Shown one piece after another: positions 12,313 to 22,439 of a stretch of DNA of 64,000 nt. Below the pieces are notes generated by a model. The model ran no database searches. It was not told the DNA's origin and saw only the letters and a program-made list of their open reading frames with translations. The stretch is from Epiperipatus broadwayi (Eukaryota > Onychophora > Udeonychophora > Euonychophora > Peripatidae): NCBI GenBank assembly GCA_028023455.1, contig JAQFVV010000030.1, forward strand, positions 6,652,501-6,716,500, in the 5' to 3' direction. The translations under genes and the position numbers were made by a program. Every line of letters begins with the position of its first letter. Position 1 is the first letter of the stretch.

Positions 12313-12907
12313 ACATAAAAAATATAAAATATAGTGATAATTTCTAATGTCTGAGAGCTTATTTAATGCACCAAAACATGTGTTTAGAATAAAGTTTATC
12401 TTTTGTGATGATGATAAAATTATTAAAAAAATGAGATTAGCTTATTCATTATTAATCCTCAACTGCAAATAACTTGCATTTTATATTAAATATTTATCCT
12501 CATCATTTCAACAAAAATAGATATCATTGAATTGTTTATTATCTGATCACTTTTAGGTTAAGCAATAATTTCTCAAACACTAAAAAAGTGCATTATAAAT
12601 GTATTGATTTTTTTAAAAATAATATTCATTAATAAATTATGCTAATGTATCTAATTTAATTTTGTTCGAATCTTTTTTTTAAAAATTAAACATAAATTAT
12701 TAGTGAATATGAATGAAAATATCAAAATAGAAATGAACGAAGTTTATTATACTGTTTTTCTTCATATAAATAATAATAATTATAATATCTTTGTTATTTA
12801 ATATAAGTAAAAACAATAATCATTAAAAAATTACATTTAATTTCGTTCACTCAATATTATTTAATGCTAATGTTTCTTTTAATATTTTTTTAAACATTTT
12901 TTTCTTT
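12313..12907. other. AT-rich stretch, nothing recognised
   Basis: No supported feature. Confidence 0.45.
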
Positions 12908-12996
12908 TTTATATGTCAGATGCATTGACCGGGAAGCGAACCCGGGCCAGCTGCTTGGAAGGCAGCTTTGCTAACCACTAGGCCACCAACGCTTGA
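12908..12996 (-). mobile_element. SINE subfamily B (tRNA-Gly-like)
   Basis: Minus strand: GTCAAGCGTTGGTGGCC, TAGTGGTTAGCAAAG, an anticodon arm CTGCCTTCCAAGCAG (TCC, glycine), GGCCCGGGTTCGCTTCCCGG, TCAATGCA, TCTGACATAT and an A-run. Of the three B copies it is among the closest to a real tRNA-Gly(TCC). Flanking T-runs obscure any TSD. Confidence 0.85.
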
Positions 12997-13099
12997 CTTT
13001 TTTTTTTACTGGTCACTTTTAAATAGGTCACAATGTATGCAACAATATATTAAAATGGGGCAACTTTTATAACAGTATTCAATATTTTAATATATGAAT

Positions 13100-13330
13100 T
13101 TTTCTACAGTACAAGCTAATATAAGCTGAGCATTGATTGTATATATGTGTGGAGATGATAATCTGGACCAACTGACAAGTGCTAGTTTAGCACGAAATAC
13201 GTATATTGGTGATTATTTATCTTTTCGACATGTGCGTGATCAAGTGTGTCAGCAGTATGAAATAGCATGGATAGTTGAGGGTCGTGTCAAAGTCTGAGTT
13301 CAAACCCCTATATATTATATATATCCAATA
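13100..13330 (+). mobile_element. F1 unit, single plus-strand copy
   Basis: It runs from the F1 block TTCTACAGTACAAGCT through AGCTGAGCATTGATTG and the hammerhead to the 3' motif AGTCTGAGTTCAAACCCC and a (TA)-rich end. The 5' segment of longer units is missing. Confidence 0.75.
13157..13221 (+). ncRNA. Hammerhead ribozyme (F1), one core base changed
   Basis: This copy shows the complete architecture. Helix I is ATAAT/ATTAT outer and ACCAA/TTGGT inner, separated by CTGG/G. Stem II is GTGCT/AGCAC with loop AGTTT, then GAAA, then the perfect palindrome ATACGTAT and triplet-final A before TTGGTG. The core box is CTGACAA (13172-13178) rather than CTGATGA. Change of the conserved G8 to A should abolish cleavage, although every helix is intact. 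Confidence 0.75.
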
Positions 13331-13929
13331 TTTGTAACATTTTTTTTGTAATTAAGTAAATATAAGTAATGAATTTAATTTTTTATTTAATTATCTTTCA
13401 AAGTAATATTTACTAACACATTTTATTAACTCTTTACATTTAATTTTTAAGCATTTTTTTTTTACTGCTCATTTGAGTGACTTTGATTTTATAAAATTTT
13501 TCAATGTGAAAAACAACAGAATTATTTTGGAAAGTTGATATGTATCCAATATATATATATATATCAACCCTATGTAGTTTAACACATTATTAAAATCGCA
13601 ACGTTAAGGATTGAACTCCTGAATTTGAAGCTCAATCATAAAATGAACAAAAACGTGGGAAAGAAATTTAAAATAGAATAAATCAGAAATGGATAATCTT
13701 CTTTAATGGACATTCCATATATGTTTGAAAGTTGCAATACATGAACACATAATACTCACTTTGAACATTAAAGAGATATTTTAATCTGGTAGATGTGTTA
13801 TTTTATACCCAGAAAATAATTTTAAAAGCTTGAAAAAAATTTTTTTTTTATATTAATTATGATGTAACATATATCAAAACACACACATATACCTTACTCA
13901 TGAGCTATGATGGGTTCACCTCTGGACTA

Positions 13930-14215
13930 GATTCATCATCATTTTCATCCATTATCAATCCACTGCAGGATGAAGGTCTATCCAAGTTCAATCCATCTTC
14001 TCTCTTCTCCACATCATCCCAGGACGCTTTCTTATTTTATTCATCCATCTTACATGTGGTCTTTTTCTAGGACTTTTACAATCTCTTGGAATCATTTAAG
14101 ATTTCAACTGTCCATCTATTATCATTTCTTCTAGCAACATGTCCAGCCCAACTCCACTTCAGTCTTTTAATTCTTTCAACAGTGTGATCAACATCTTTTG
14201 GCATCTCACTAATAT
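13930..14215 (-). pseudogene. RTE-type LINE 3' fragment
   Basis: The minus strand matches the C-terminal coding part and (TGA)n-type tail of the RTE copy at 38862-39715. It shows the AGHV/ARRN-type block, the GRWTVEI-type block and the terminal LGxTFILQWID block, with frameshifts. Strongly 5'-truncated; the 3' end is at 13930. Confidence 0.75.
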
Positions 14216-14465
14216 GTTTCGTTTTTGATCTTATAAACAATTAATTCTTATTTTAGAAAATAGTTGCAAAGAAATAGAAGTTTTAGCATTTTGTAAATAT
14301 TAGATTCTAGATTTAGAATTTTGAAATATTGGTGAGTTTGTGTATAAAGAATATGTGGTAGAATGGTAAATTCTGGAGCTCATGGTCCATGGATCATATT
14401 CACTTTCAGAACTCTGACTTCTTGTGAACATTTGAGCCATAAATCTATTGATTATCATTATTTAG

Positions 14466-14579
<114 letters not shown>

Positions 14580-14639
14580 GTAATTTTGATTCAGAAAAGA
14601 AAAAAAACTTGTAGTCAAAATTTATAAAGTAATGTAATA

Positions 14640-14825
14640 TATGCAGGATTTGAACTCAGACTTTCACACGACCCACAACTCTCAGTGCCATCTTATATTG
14701 CTGACCCATCTGATCACACGCATATTGAAAAGATAAATAACCACTGGGTCAGCAATATAAGATGGCACTGAGAGTTGTGAGTCGTGTGAAAGTCTGAGTT
14801 CGAATCCCACATATATCACACATAT
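14640..14825. mobile_element. F1 mini-foldback
   Basis: The left arm (about 14647-14708, minus) and right arm (14745-14807, plus) are near-perfect inverted copies of the F1 3' end. They include GAGTTCGAATCC (box-B-like) against GGATTTGAACTC. The 36-nt spacer ends GATAAATAACCAC, which is three bases short of the predicted hammerhead cut position in F1 copies. The ribozyme core is absent. Architecture is the same as the foldback at 49-313. Confidence 0.8.
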
Positions 14826-15189
14826 AAAGGTAGGTGTTAAAACTGTACAGTGTATTAAAATAATGTAATAAAAAATCTTATCTATATGAATAGCTTTTTT
14901 TGAATGAGGTTTTTTTTTGATAAAAACACAGACTCAAAAATCGTTGGAAAAAATATATAATAAGAAAACTGCCGAGTTATAAAATTCCTCTAGGAAACAA
15001 AGTTTCTAGCTAAGCGTGTGAAAAAAAATTTACTTTGTTTATATATTGCCCGACCCCCTTTTAAAAAACAAATATTTGTGCAAAAATGTGATAATGAGCA
15101 AAAATCAATTCTTTAACCGATAATAGAGCAAAAATCAATTCTATTTGTCAAAGTAGTTTGCAAAGATTGGTTTTATTACCTATAACTAA
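14826..15189. other. AT-rich stretch
   Basis: Contains an imperfect duplication of AGCAAAAATCAATTCT near 15095 and 15128. Nothing else is recognised. Confidence 0.45.
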
Positions 15190-15281
15190 TTATATAACGG
15201 ATTTGAACACAGACTTTCAAGCTCCCTTCAACTATCTGCTATATCACATACAACCATACACATGACCACATATGTGAAAAT

Positions 15282-15342
15282 GATAAATGATTTCCAAATA
15301 TACGTATTTCGCGCTGAATCAGTTTGTCCAGATCATCACCTT
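15282..15342 (-). ncRNA. Decayed F1 hammerhead
   Basis: Minus strand. Helix I blocks and CGAAATACGTATA with its palindrome survive, but CTGATGA has become CTGATTC and stem II is shortened. Inactive by inspection. Confidence 0.55.
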
Positions 15343-15842
15343 CGACACATGTATAATTAGTTCTCGGTTTATATTAAGATAGCAAATCTTCAAACATTAA
15401 TGGACAGGTTTCAATCTACTCTGCCCTTCAATTCTTCAGCGACCCATACCATTGAAAATGTGATGATGAAGCACCCAAATCCCTTGTTGATGCTAGTTTT
15501 ATTGTTATGTCCATGTTGACTTTAAATCACTCTAACCTCACATGTATTAGCTAAATGCATTTGTAGATTTGTAACAGTCAAGATTTTAAATTCTTTCTCC
15601 GTTGTATATGTATTAAATGGATTACATCCTGTACATGTGGGATCAGATTGACTTTAGGTCAACATGAGTGTGACAAGAATCTTGGCCTCAGGGTGGCCTT
15701 TGAGTGTTCCATCATCAGATTTTCAATTGGATGGACAGTTGAAGAGTTGGAGTGTGGAGTGGATTGAAGCCTGTCCATTAAAGTATGAAGATTGACTATC
15801 TTAATATATATCTGAGCACTTATTGCATATATGTGTAGAGAT

Positions 15843-15907
15843 GATAATCTGGACCAACTGATGATTGCTGGCCTAGCATGAAATACATATATCGGAGATT
15901 ATTTATC
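15843..15907 (+). ncRNA. Hammerhead ribozyme (F1), intact core
   Basis: Outer helix strand GATAAT at 15843-15848, inner ACCAA 15853-15857, core CTGATGA 15858-15864, stem II TGCT 15866-15869 and AGCA 15875-15878 around GGCCT, GAAA 15880-15883, and predicted cleavage after A at 15891. The downstream inner strand TCGGA pairs only partly with ACCAA, and helix III (ATACATAT) is no longer fully palindromic. All catalytic core boxes are present. Confidence 0.7.
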
Positions 15908-16012
15908 TTTTCAACATATATGGGTTCAAGTGTATCAGTGATATGAGATAGAATGGTGAGTGGTGGACCGTATGAAAGTCTATGCTCATATACTCTATAT
16001 ATTATACGGTTT

Positions 16013-16735
16013 TAGCCAAAAAAAAAAAAAAACTGTTAAATTTTGATTGCAAAAATAAGTTATTACAATATCCAGATTTTTCAATTATTATTTGAAATTT
16101 TATAAACTTTGCAATTATATTATCTTGTAATTTAAAATAATTTAAAAAAAAAAATTTTTTTTAAATAATAAAAAAAAACATGATATATGTAAATCGAAAA
16201 AACATTTTTATTCTTTTTACTAAACTCCATTAATTTAGTTTTCAATCGCAGATTTGTTGTTAAGTTTCAAAATTTGTCAGGCGCCAAAGTAGTAATTTTC
16301 TCAAAATGTAGTACTAATTATAGAATCAACAACCATATTTTTTTTAAAAAAAAAAAAGATGTAGGTTTTAATTTATTAAGCATAGTTAATTAAACTACAT
16401 CTTTAAAAATAGATTTCAAATTAAAAAACAAAAATTGTCAAATATTTATTAATAGCTTATTTATTAAATAAAGCATCACATGATTTTCCTGATTTATATT
16501 TGCACCTTTAGAAAGAGAATCTACAAGCATCTTACGGCATTTTATTAGATATATTCTGCGGATCCCATCAATGAGGTGAATTCACCATCTAACACATATA
16601 TAACAAAATAGCTTATTGTTTGCAAGTTCATAAGAAGTTTGAATTCCTGAAGTACCGCCTGAGATCAATCCAATAACTGCATATTCTAGGGTCTGCACTA
16701 AGCCATGCAGGATTTTATATACAAATTTTTAATTG
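16013..16735. other. AT-rich stretch, nothing recognised
   Basis: A- and T-homopolymer-rich DNA with no supported gene or repeat. Confidence 0.45.
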
Positions 16736-18140
16736 ATCGATAATCTTTCCAAAAGGAAAATTTATTCACAATCCATAAGAATCATTTACAAAAAAAAAAA
16801 GGGACCTTTATATATCAATCTCAATGGAGACCAGTTAACAAAATCAGAAGTTATGCTTGTATACATAGAATAACCAATTAATTTCATAACAATTACACGA
16901 AGACATCAATAATGAAGACATATAACTTCCCACTCCAGAAAATCACAGTTGTAGCCCATTTACTTTAATCTGATCATTTATATCACATATATGACGGTGT
17001 TAGTCAATTCACACACATATAAGTTTGTTTAATTTACGAACATGTAGACAGTGATTAAAACCATATTTGGCCCTTTAGTCTATAGAGCTTTGTCTTACCA
17101 AGTGAAGAGCATTTCCAATGTTTCTGTGTTTATTAATTTAACATTTAAATTTCTAGACATTAGTCAATTTGAACCATATATTGAAAGCCATACACTTTAC
17201 TTATAGATCATGAGGTTAGCCAATCCATAATAGGGATAACATTCATAAAAATTACTTAAAAGCAGGTTTTCATAGAATACCTAAGACTGAAAATTATACA
17301 AAATATATCATAGATTCTTTACAATAAACAAATTGGTTACCATTAAGCATTATTAAAGCAGTCTTAATATATTTATTGGGTCATTGATTAAAGCTGATCC
17401 ATTAATCAAATGAAAGCCCTTTCCTATTAATCATCAATTAGGTGAATAACTTTATAATAGCATTTTCAAGTTCTTGGAACTCTTCCATATATATAGTCAA
17501 AATAAGAGTCATAGATCACATGACTATTCTTTTAAGCTTGTAAGTTATATAAACAATGAGAATTGGCCCAATTCCTCAACAAGCTTTGTGTTAAATGCTT
17601 AGCCAGAGAAAGCATTTAAAATATCTCTGTCAGGAAACCCCCCCCCCAATGCCTGACCATAGAAAGTTTATCTAAAATGTTTTAGGTAAATGGTTCACTC
17701 AAATTTTCTTAGTATCTGTGGATTTACAACTTTATATTCTTTTCATCATTGGTATTACACTTTGTTTTAGATTTATTAGGATCCAGGTCTGGTTAAACAT
17801 CAAATTCTGAGAAAATTTTTGGTCTAATTCTTTAATTTCTTCTAATAAGTGTAAAGTCATTTTAATCATGTCATATTCTTCTCCATTTTTGAAGATGAAC
17901 TTATTTCTCAGTGACCAAATGCAAAAATTATAAATGTCACCAATCTTATGATTTCAAAATGTCTATTCTTGAAGGCTTTAATCAAATTTACACAAGCTGA
18001 TTCTTTGTTTTTAATGAGAGACTTAATAATGTTTCTTATGTTATTCCAAATTTGACACTCTTCCAATATATATGCCATTGTCTCATCACTTTACTTACAT
18101 AATGTGCATGTAGAGTCCAGATTATTGATGGCATATATAT
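16736..18140 (-). pseudogene. APE-type LINE 3' fragment
   Basis: On the minus strand around 18110-17860 the translation shows a zinc-knuckle-type C-terminus (CTLC, SDETMAYILEECQIWNN, then FIIFAFGH). It resembles the C-terminal part of the LINE at 22440-25290 (CQLC, DETILHIFYICPA, FSLWLTRCRLIFGH). The part 16736-17480 is closely repeated at 49841-50515, so it belongs to an interspersed family. Stops and indels throughout. Confidence 0.6.
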
Positions 18141-18189
18141 TCATACATTTGCATTTATTATATCTGATATAATTTGCTTTATATTTTTT

Positions 18190-18450
18190 TTTATTGAAAA
18201 AATTAAAAGATTGAAGAGGAGTTGAGCTGGACATATTGCTAGAAAAGAGAATAATAGATGGACAATTGAAATCTTAAACTGGATTCCAAGAAATTGTAAA
18301 AGACCCAGAAAGAGATCACATGTGAGATGGATTGGTGAAATAAGAAAGTGTGCAGGGGTGATGTAAAAAAGAGAAGCTAAAGATCGGAGATGATGGATTA
18401 AACTTGGAGAGACCTTCATCCTGCAATGGACTGATAATGGTTGATGATAT
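18190..18450 (+). pseudogene. RTE-type LINE 3' fragment
   Basis: Parallel to 39450-39705: an AGHI block, then DGQLKS-type, RPRKRSHVRW-type and LGETFILQWTDNG-type segments. An in-frame stop and small indels are present. Only the last 90 or so codons remain. Confidence 0.75.
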
Positions 18451-18599
18451 ATTTTTCTTCTATTGGATTCTTTTATATAATTTAAAGTTTTAATATTTTT
18501 ATACAAATCTATTTAAGCTGTTTTTAGTCAAGATTATACATATAAACACTAACGAATATTTAAACGTTTTATATATTTTTAGTAAGATATAGATAAAAA

Positions 18600-20650
18600 C
18601 ATACACTCAATTTGTTATTTATAGATAACTATATTCCACCTGCTACTGTTGGTGAGGTATATTGCCCAGTTCTAGAGTAAATTGCTGAAGAAGGGATTAT
18701 GCATTCCCTTATAGATTTTCTATTCACTTTCAGATGTACTTGGCAGCCTGCCTTGTGAGTAGGTGTGGTGACTCTTCCATCTGTAATGACAGCTTGCTTA
18801 GAGTTGGCTTTGGTAGTTTTCAGTCTTAAATGTGGACTTGCCATACTGCATACTGTTAGCTTAAATAGCTATAGTCTGGAGAATGAGCACTGGTAATCAG
18901 GCTAGAAAAAGCTCCTTTCATTTGTATATGGAGAACCAGGCTATTATTATTCAGATTAAACAGTTGCTCTCTGACTCTACTTTCAAAAAGACTGATTATT
19001 TATTGCCAGATTCCCAACCTTAATGGAAACATTCAGATTCTGTGAGCCTATTGGCCTGTTTTTGCCATTAGCTATGCTTTATCTTTTTATACACACATTG
19101 ATTAATGGCAGTGCACACTTAATCTGATTATGATAAGAAATCTAGACTAGTCTATTATTTAAAGGTAAGATGAGATATGACATTCCTTTCTCCTAGTTAA
19201 AATTATCTCTGGAAAATGTACTCACACTGGTGTATTGGAAGTCATCTTCTTTGCTTTGTTGCTTCTTTTGGTTTGGTGATGTTCTCAGCAGGTCCACTGT
19301 TGTCATCATTTAGTTTTTTTTGGAACTGAAGATTTATTGCAACTGTTTAGTAACTCATCACTGGTAGATTAAAAGTGTTTTAACTGATGAGGTTTTGCTG
19401 AAGGCTGGTCTTGAAACTGTAGGTTCATACAACTGGTTGATGACACATAACTGTTGGCTTGCCACTTTTTTCATATGATGATGGCTGGTCGTGGAACTGT
19501 AGGTTCATTACAGGTGGATGATAATGTGTAGATTAATCTAAGTTTGTTTCTATGATGATGATGTTATTGTCCATTAGCAGTTTCAACCACCACTGTTTGT
19601 TATCTTTTGACTTTGATCATGATTTCTGGAACCCATTTGGTTTCCTTAAACATGCAGCATAGAACATGAGTACCTATCTGCTTTTTTATATTCTTAGTCT
19701 CATGCATTATTTTAGAGTTCAAACCAGGAATAATTATTTCTGGGAAGATTGTTTAAATTTATTGTTGTGAGCTGATTCACTTTAGTGACTATAAAATCTA
19801 AATAAGTGAACTATTGATGTTCTAATAAATTGCTCTGCTTACCAACAGGTACAACAAGAGGCAGATATCTCTATTGATTATTGTAACCTTCACTCTTGCC
19901 TGACTCAAGAGTGCTACTAGATTATCTTGGCAATCAGTGATTGTTTTGCTGCTAGGATGTATTTGAAATTTATTACTCTTATTAATGATAGACCATATCT
20001 TGTGATACTGGACACTTCAGACTGTGTCTAGTTCCACTGTGTGCATATAAATGTTCATTATATTTATAATAATGCTTTTTACTCGTTATTGATTTATTTG
20101 AGCTTTCAGCTGGGGTGCTTGATCTACCTACTGTTTTGTTCAATACTTTGAATTTTATAATTCATTTTTCTCAATAGGTTTGTTTGACTAGCTGTTGATT
20201 CTGTTGCTTGAGACAAAGCAGATTCAAAGGTTATGCCAGGATCCATTAGGAGTCTGACTTAAGATTATGATCACACATTCCACAGATAAATCGATCTCAT
20301 AGAGATTCATTAAGAAAGTCTTTAAATCACATTTTAATGCTTATGAAGAATTATAACAGCAAAATCTAGCCTTTTCTCCTTCACTTAGACATAAAGATTG
20401 AAATGATATCTCTGCATTATCATTAGGGACTTAGAAGTGAAAAAGTTGGTTAGTAGAGATTATGTCTTGTCCAAATCTAGGACAGCTGATATTTATGATT
20501 TAAAGACCTCTTCAGTCTGTGGTTTAATTATTGACATAAGTCTGGCTAATTTCAACTCAGGCCTTTTGATTTGATTAGCCTGTAAATAAAAGAATATTCA
20601 ATCTTTATAGCTTGGCTAATTTTCTCGATAGGCTGGATGAAATGCTTTAA
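18600..20650 (-). pseudogene. Ty3/gypsy (K02A2.6-like) remnant with internal deletion
   Basis: Minus strand, in order. First a Gag segment with DRFICGMCDHNLKSDS and, in a shifted frame, DPGITFESALSQATES (about 20330-20190). Next a degenerate double zinc knuckle region with YYKYNEHLYAHS and CPVSQD (about 20080-19990). Then an integrase C-terminal block, FKETKWVPEIMIKVKR and VVVETANGQ followed by RNKLRL (about 19660-19540). Reverse transcriptase and the integrase core are not seen in the roughly 300 bases between, so most of pol is deleted. LTRs were not identified. The family call rests on the block order and the Gag RDRxxCG signature. Confidence 0.55.
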
Positions 20651-20973
20651 TTGAACCAATGTTAGCCATTCTGATATTTTTCTCTCTTTATATCATGAGA
20701 AAAAAAATCTTTAATTTATACGAGACACCACTTCTGCTTGAATCTTTCATTTTTCACAAGATTTTTGTCAACTTTATTCATGATGAATGCACAAATCCAG
20801 TCATATCACACTTAACTCGAGAAGAACAAAAGTACATCAAATGGAGGCTTAAAACTTTCCAATTTCAAAAGGAGAAATCCATTTTTAATCAGTTAAAGGG
20901 TAAAATCAAAATTCTGTGATGTGGTAAAATCCAATTTTTATTTAGACTAAAAGGCCAACAACAATAATAATAA

Positions 20974-22105
20974 ACATCACATGATCACCTCTTATGCTTG
21001 TGTATAACTTGTTAAAACAGGCAAAACTCACTATATATATTGCCACACACAGCAGCCTTCTGGCATCCATTGATTACTCTAGCTTGCTGTGTGTGGCAAT
21101 ATATATATATCTGGGTCTCTTTTTACGCAGACTTATTTAACACGATTTTGAAGTCACGCGAGTCATGTTTCACCAGAAGTCGACCTCCGATAATGCGCTA
21201 TTACTTTAAATAATAAATTTCGTGCACTTACGTTATATTGAAAGTAATAGCACATTATTGGAATTCGACTTTCATCTTAGTAATTTCAATATTTTCAGTG
21301 CTTTATAATAGTAAGATTTTATGCAATAATGAAATTAAAATCATGATTTCCACATTTTATGTATACACACATTAAATTTTACAAGATTATAATGTAAATT
21401 TGTTCCAACATTGTGCGTGTTAATTTTGCATTTTAAATCACATTCTGTTTTTGCTTTTCAAAAAAGAACATAATCAATTATTATTTTCTTATTAATGACA
21501 CTAATCATTAACGTGCTCTTAAATTCCAACAAGAGCTAAATGTTTGTATGTCTGGATATCGCGAGCTTCGTAAACAATGAATAAAATCATCGTCTCAAAG
21601 ATTAATTACTAATTACATTGTCACCAGAAAACCATTGATACAACATGAGTGTGAAGTTGGCATTAGTTGTATTTCCTCTTGTGAAAAATTTGATTTTTTA
21701 CCAGTTTACAAACGAACGTGTTTTTCGGCAAATAGCCATAATAATTAAAACATGTATAAAAAAATGTAAATTACTGTATTGTAAATTATGCATAAAAATA
21801 TATTATTTTGAATAAAATTAAATATTATAGTTAAAAAAAGTTTGTCTTGTATCAATTTTTTTCAAATTTGAAATTTTTTATTAGTCATATTTTATTTCCT
21901 TATTTTTTTTTTTTGCGCGAATTTTAAAGTAACTTTACGTTGGTGCTTTGCTTTTACGCAAATTTTGAAAAATCACAGACCGCACCCCCCTTTTTCAATG
22001 TAAGTTACGTCTATTTTTGCGTGATTTGGTTTGCGCGTGTTTTCTGAGGAACCTATCTATCGCGTAAAATGAGACCCAGGTGTAGTGAGTTTTGCCTGTT
22101 TTAAT
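20974..22105. mobile_element. F2 mini-foldback interrupted by a TIR transposon
   Basis: F2 terminal sequence (CATCACATGATCACC, then AACAGGCAAAACTCACTATA) runs into TTGCCACACACAGCA, then turns with GGCATCCATTGATTACTC and GCTGTGTGTGGCAATATAT up to 21110. The missing right end (TAGTGAGTTTTGCCTGTTTT) is found at about 22084-22102. The 969 bases between are another element. The ribozyme part of F2 is absent. Confidence 0.85.
21111..22079. mobile_element. Non-autonomous TIR DNA transposon, 969 bp
   Basis: It starts CTGGGTCTCTTTTTACGC (21111-21128) and ends GCGTAAAATGAGACCCAG (22062-22079), inverted repeats matching at 17 of 18 positions. The interior has no long ORF. A nested palindrome at about 21175-21276 (AAGTCGACCTCCGATAATGC against GCACATTATTGGAATTCGACTT) resembles the ends of the foldback at 62900-63339. 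The TSD is obscured because the target is a (TA)-rich part of F2. Superfamily not assigned. Confidence 0.75.
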
Positions 22106-22439
22106 AATAATAACAATAATGATGATAATATTGATGATGGTAGCAAAATTAATATTAATTTTCTCTAAATAATTTTAACATAATTTGCCCCTTTTAAATA
22201 TGTATTTAAATTTTTATTTCTGGATATAATTTTTTTTTAATACTAGACTACTTAAAATATATAATTAATTTCTTAATCAATGATTAGAATTTAATATTTA
22301 TTACAACTTATATATGTCTGTTTATTGATTTATATTCTTGTTTTAAAATATATTTATTAAACATAGTAACATAGTAATATACAGTTAAACTTTATAAAAA
22401 TTTACATAGTATTCAGAATGAAACTTGAAAAAGTCAATG
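22106..22439. other. AT-rich stretch
   Basis: Nothing recognised. It ends at the probable 3' end of the LINE. Confidence 0.45.

Larger units (their letters stand above)
15190..16012. mobile_element. Large F1 foldback, two nearly full units tail-out
   Basis: Left arm 15190 to about 15560 is a minus-strand unit; right arm about 15600-16012 is a plus-strand unit. Both span the same blocks: the 5' part with ATGTATTAAATGGATT, the AACATGAGTGTGACAAG region, TTTTCAATTGGATGG, TCCATTAAAGTATGAAG, the hammerhead, and the box-B-like 3' end. The arms differ by many substitutions, so this is old. The right unit is the better preserved. Confidence 0.8.

Noticed and set aside
18629-18844. 71-codon minus-strand ORF downstream of the integrase traces
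   Set aside because: It may be the 3' end of the gypsy element, but no domain or family is recognisable. Not called as a gene.
19370-19400. AACTGATGAGGTTTTGCTGAAGG as a hammerhead core
   Set aside because: Lacks a paired stem II and GAAA; it lies in the gypsy remnant.
20659-20919. 86-codon plus-strand ORF
   Set aside because: No recognised domain, and it lies opposite and just upstream of a gypsy Gag remnant on the other strand; probably chance or LTR-region sequence.
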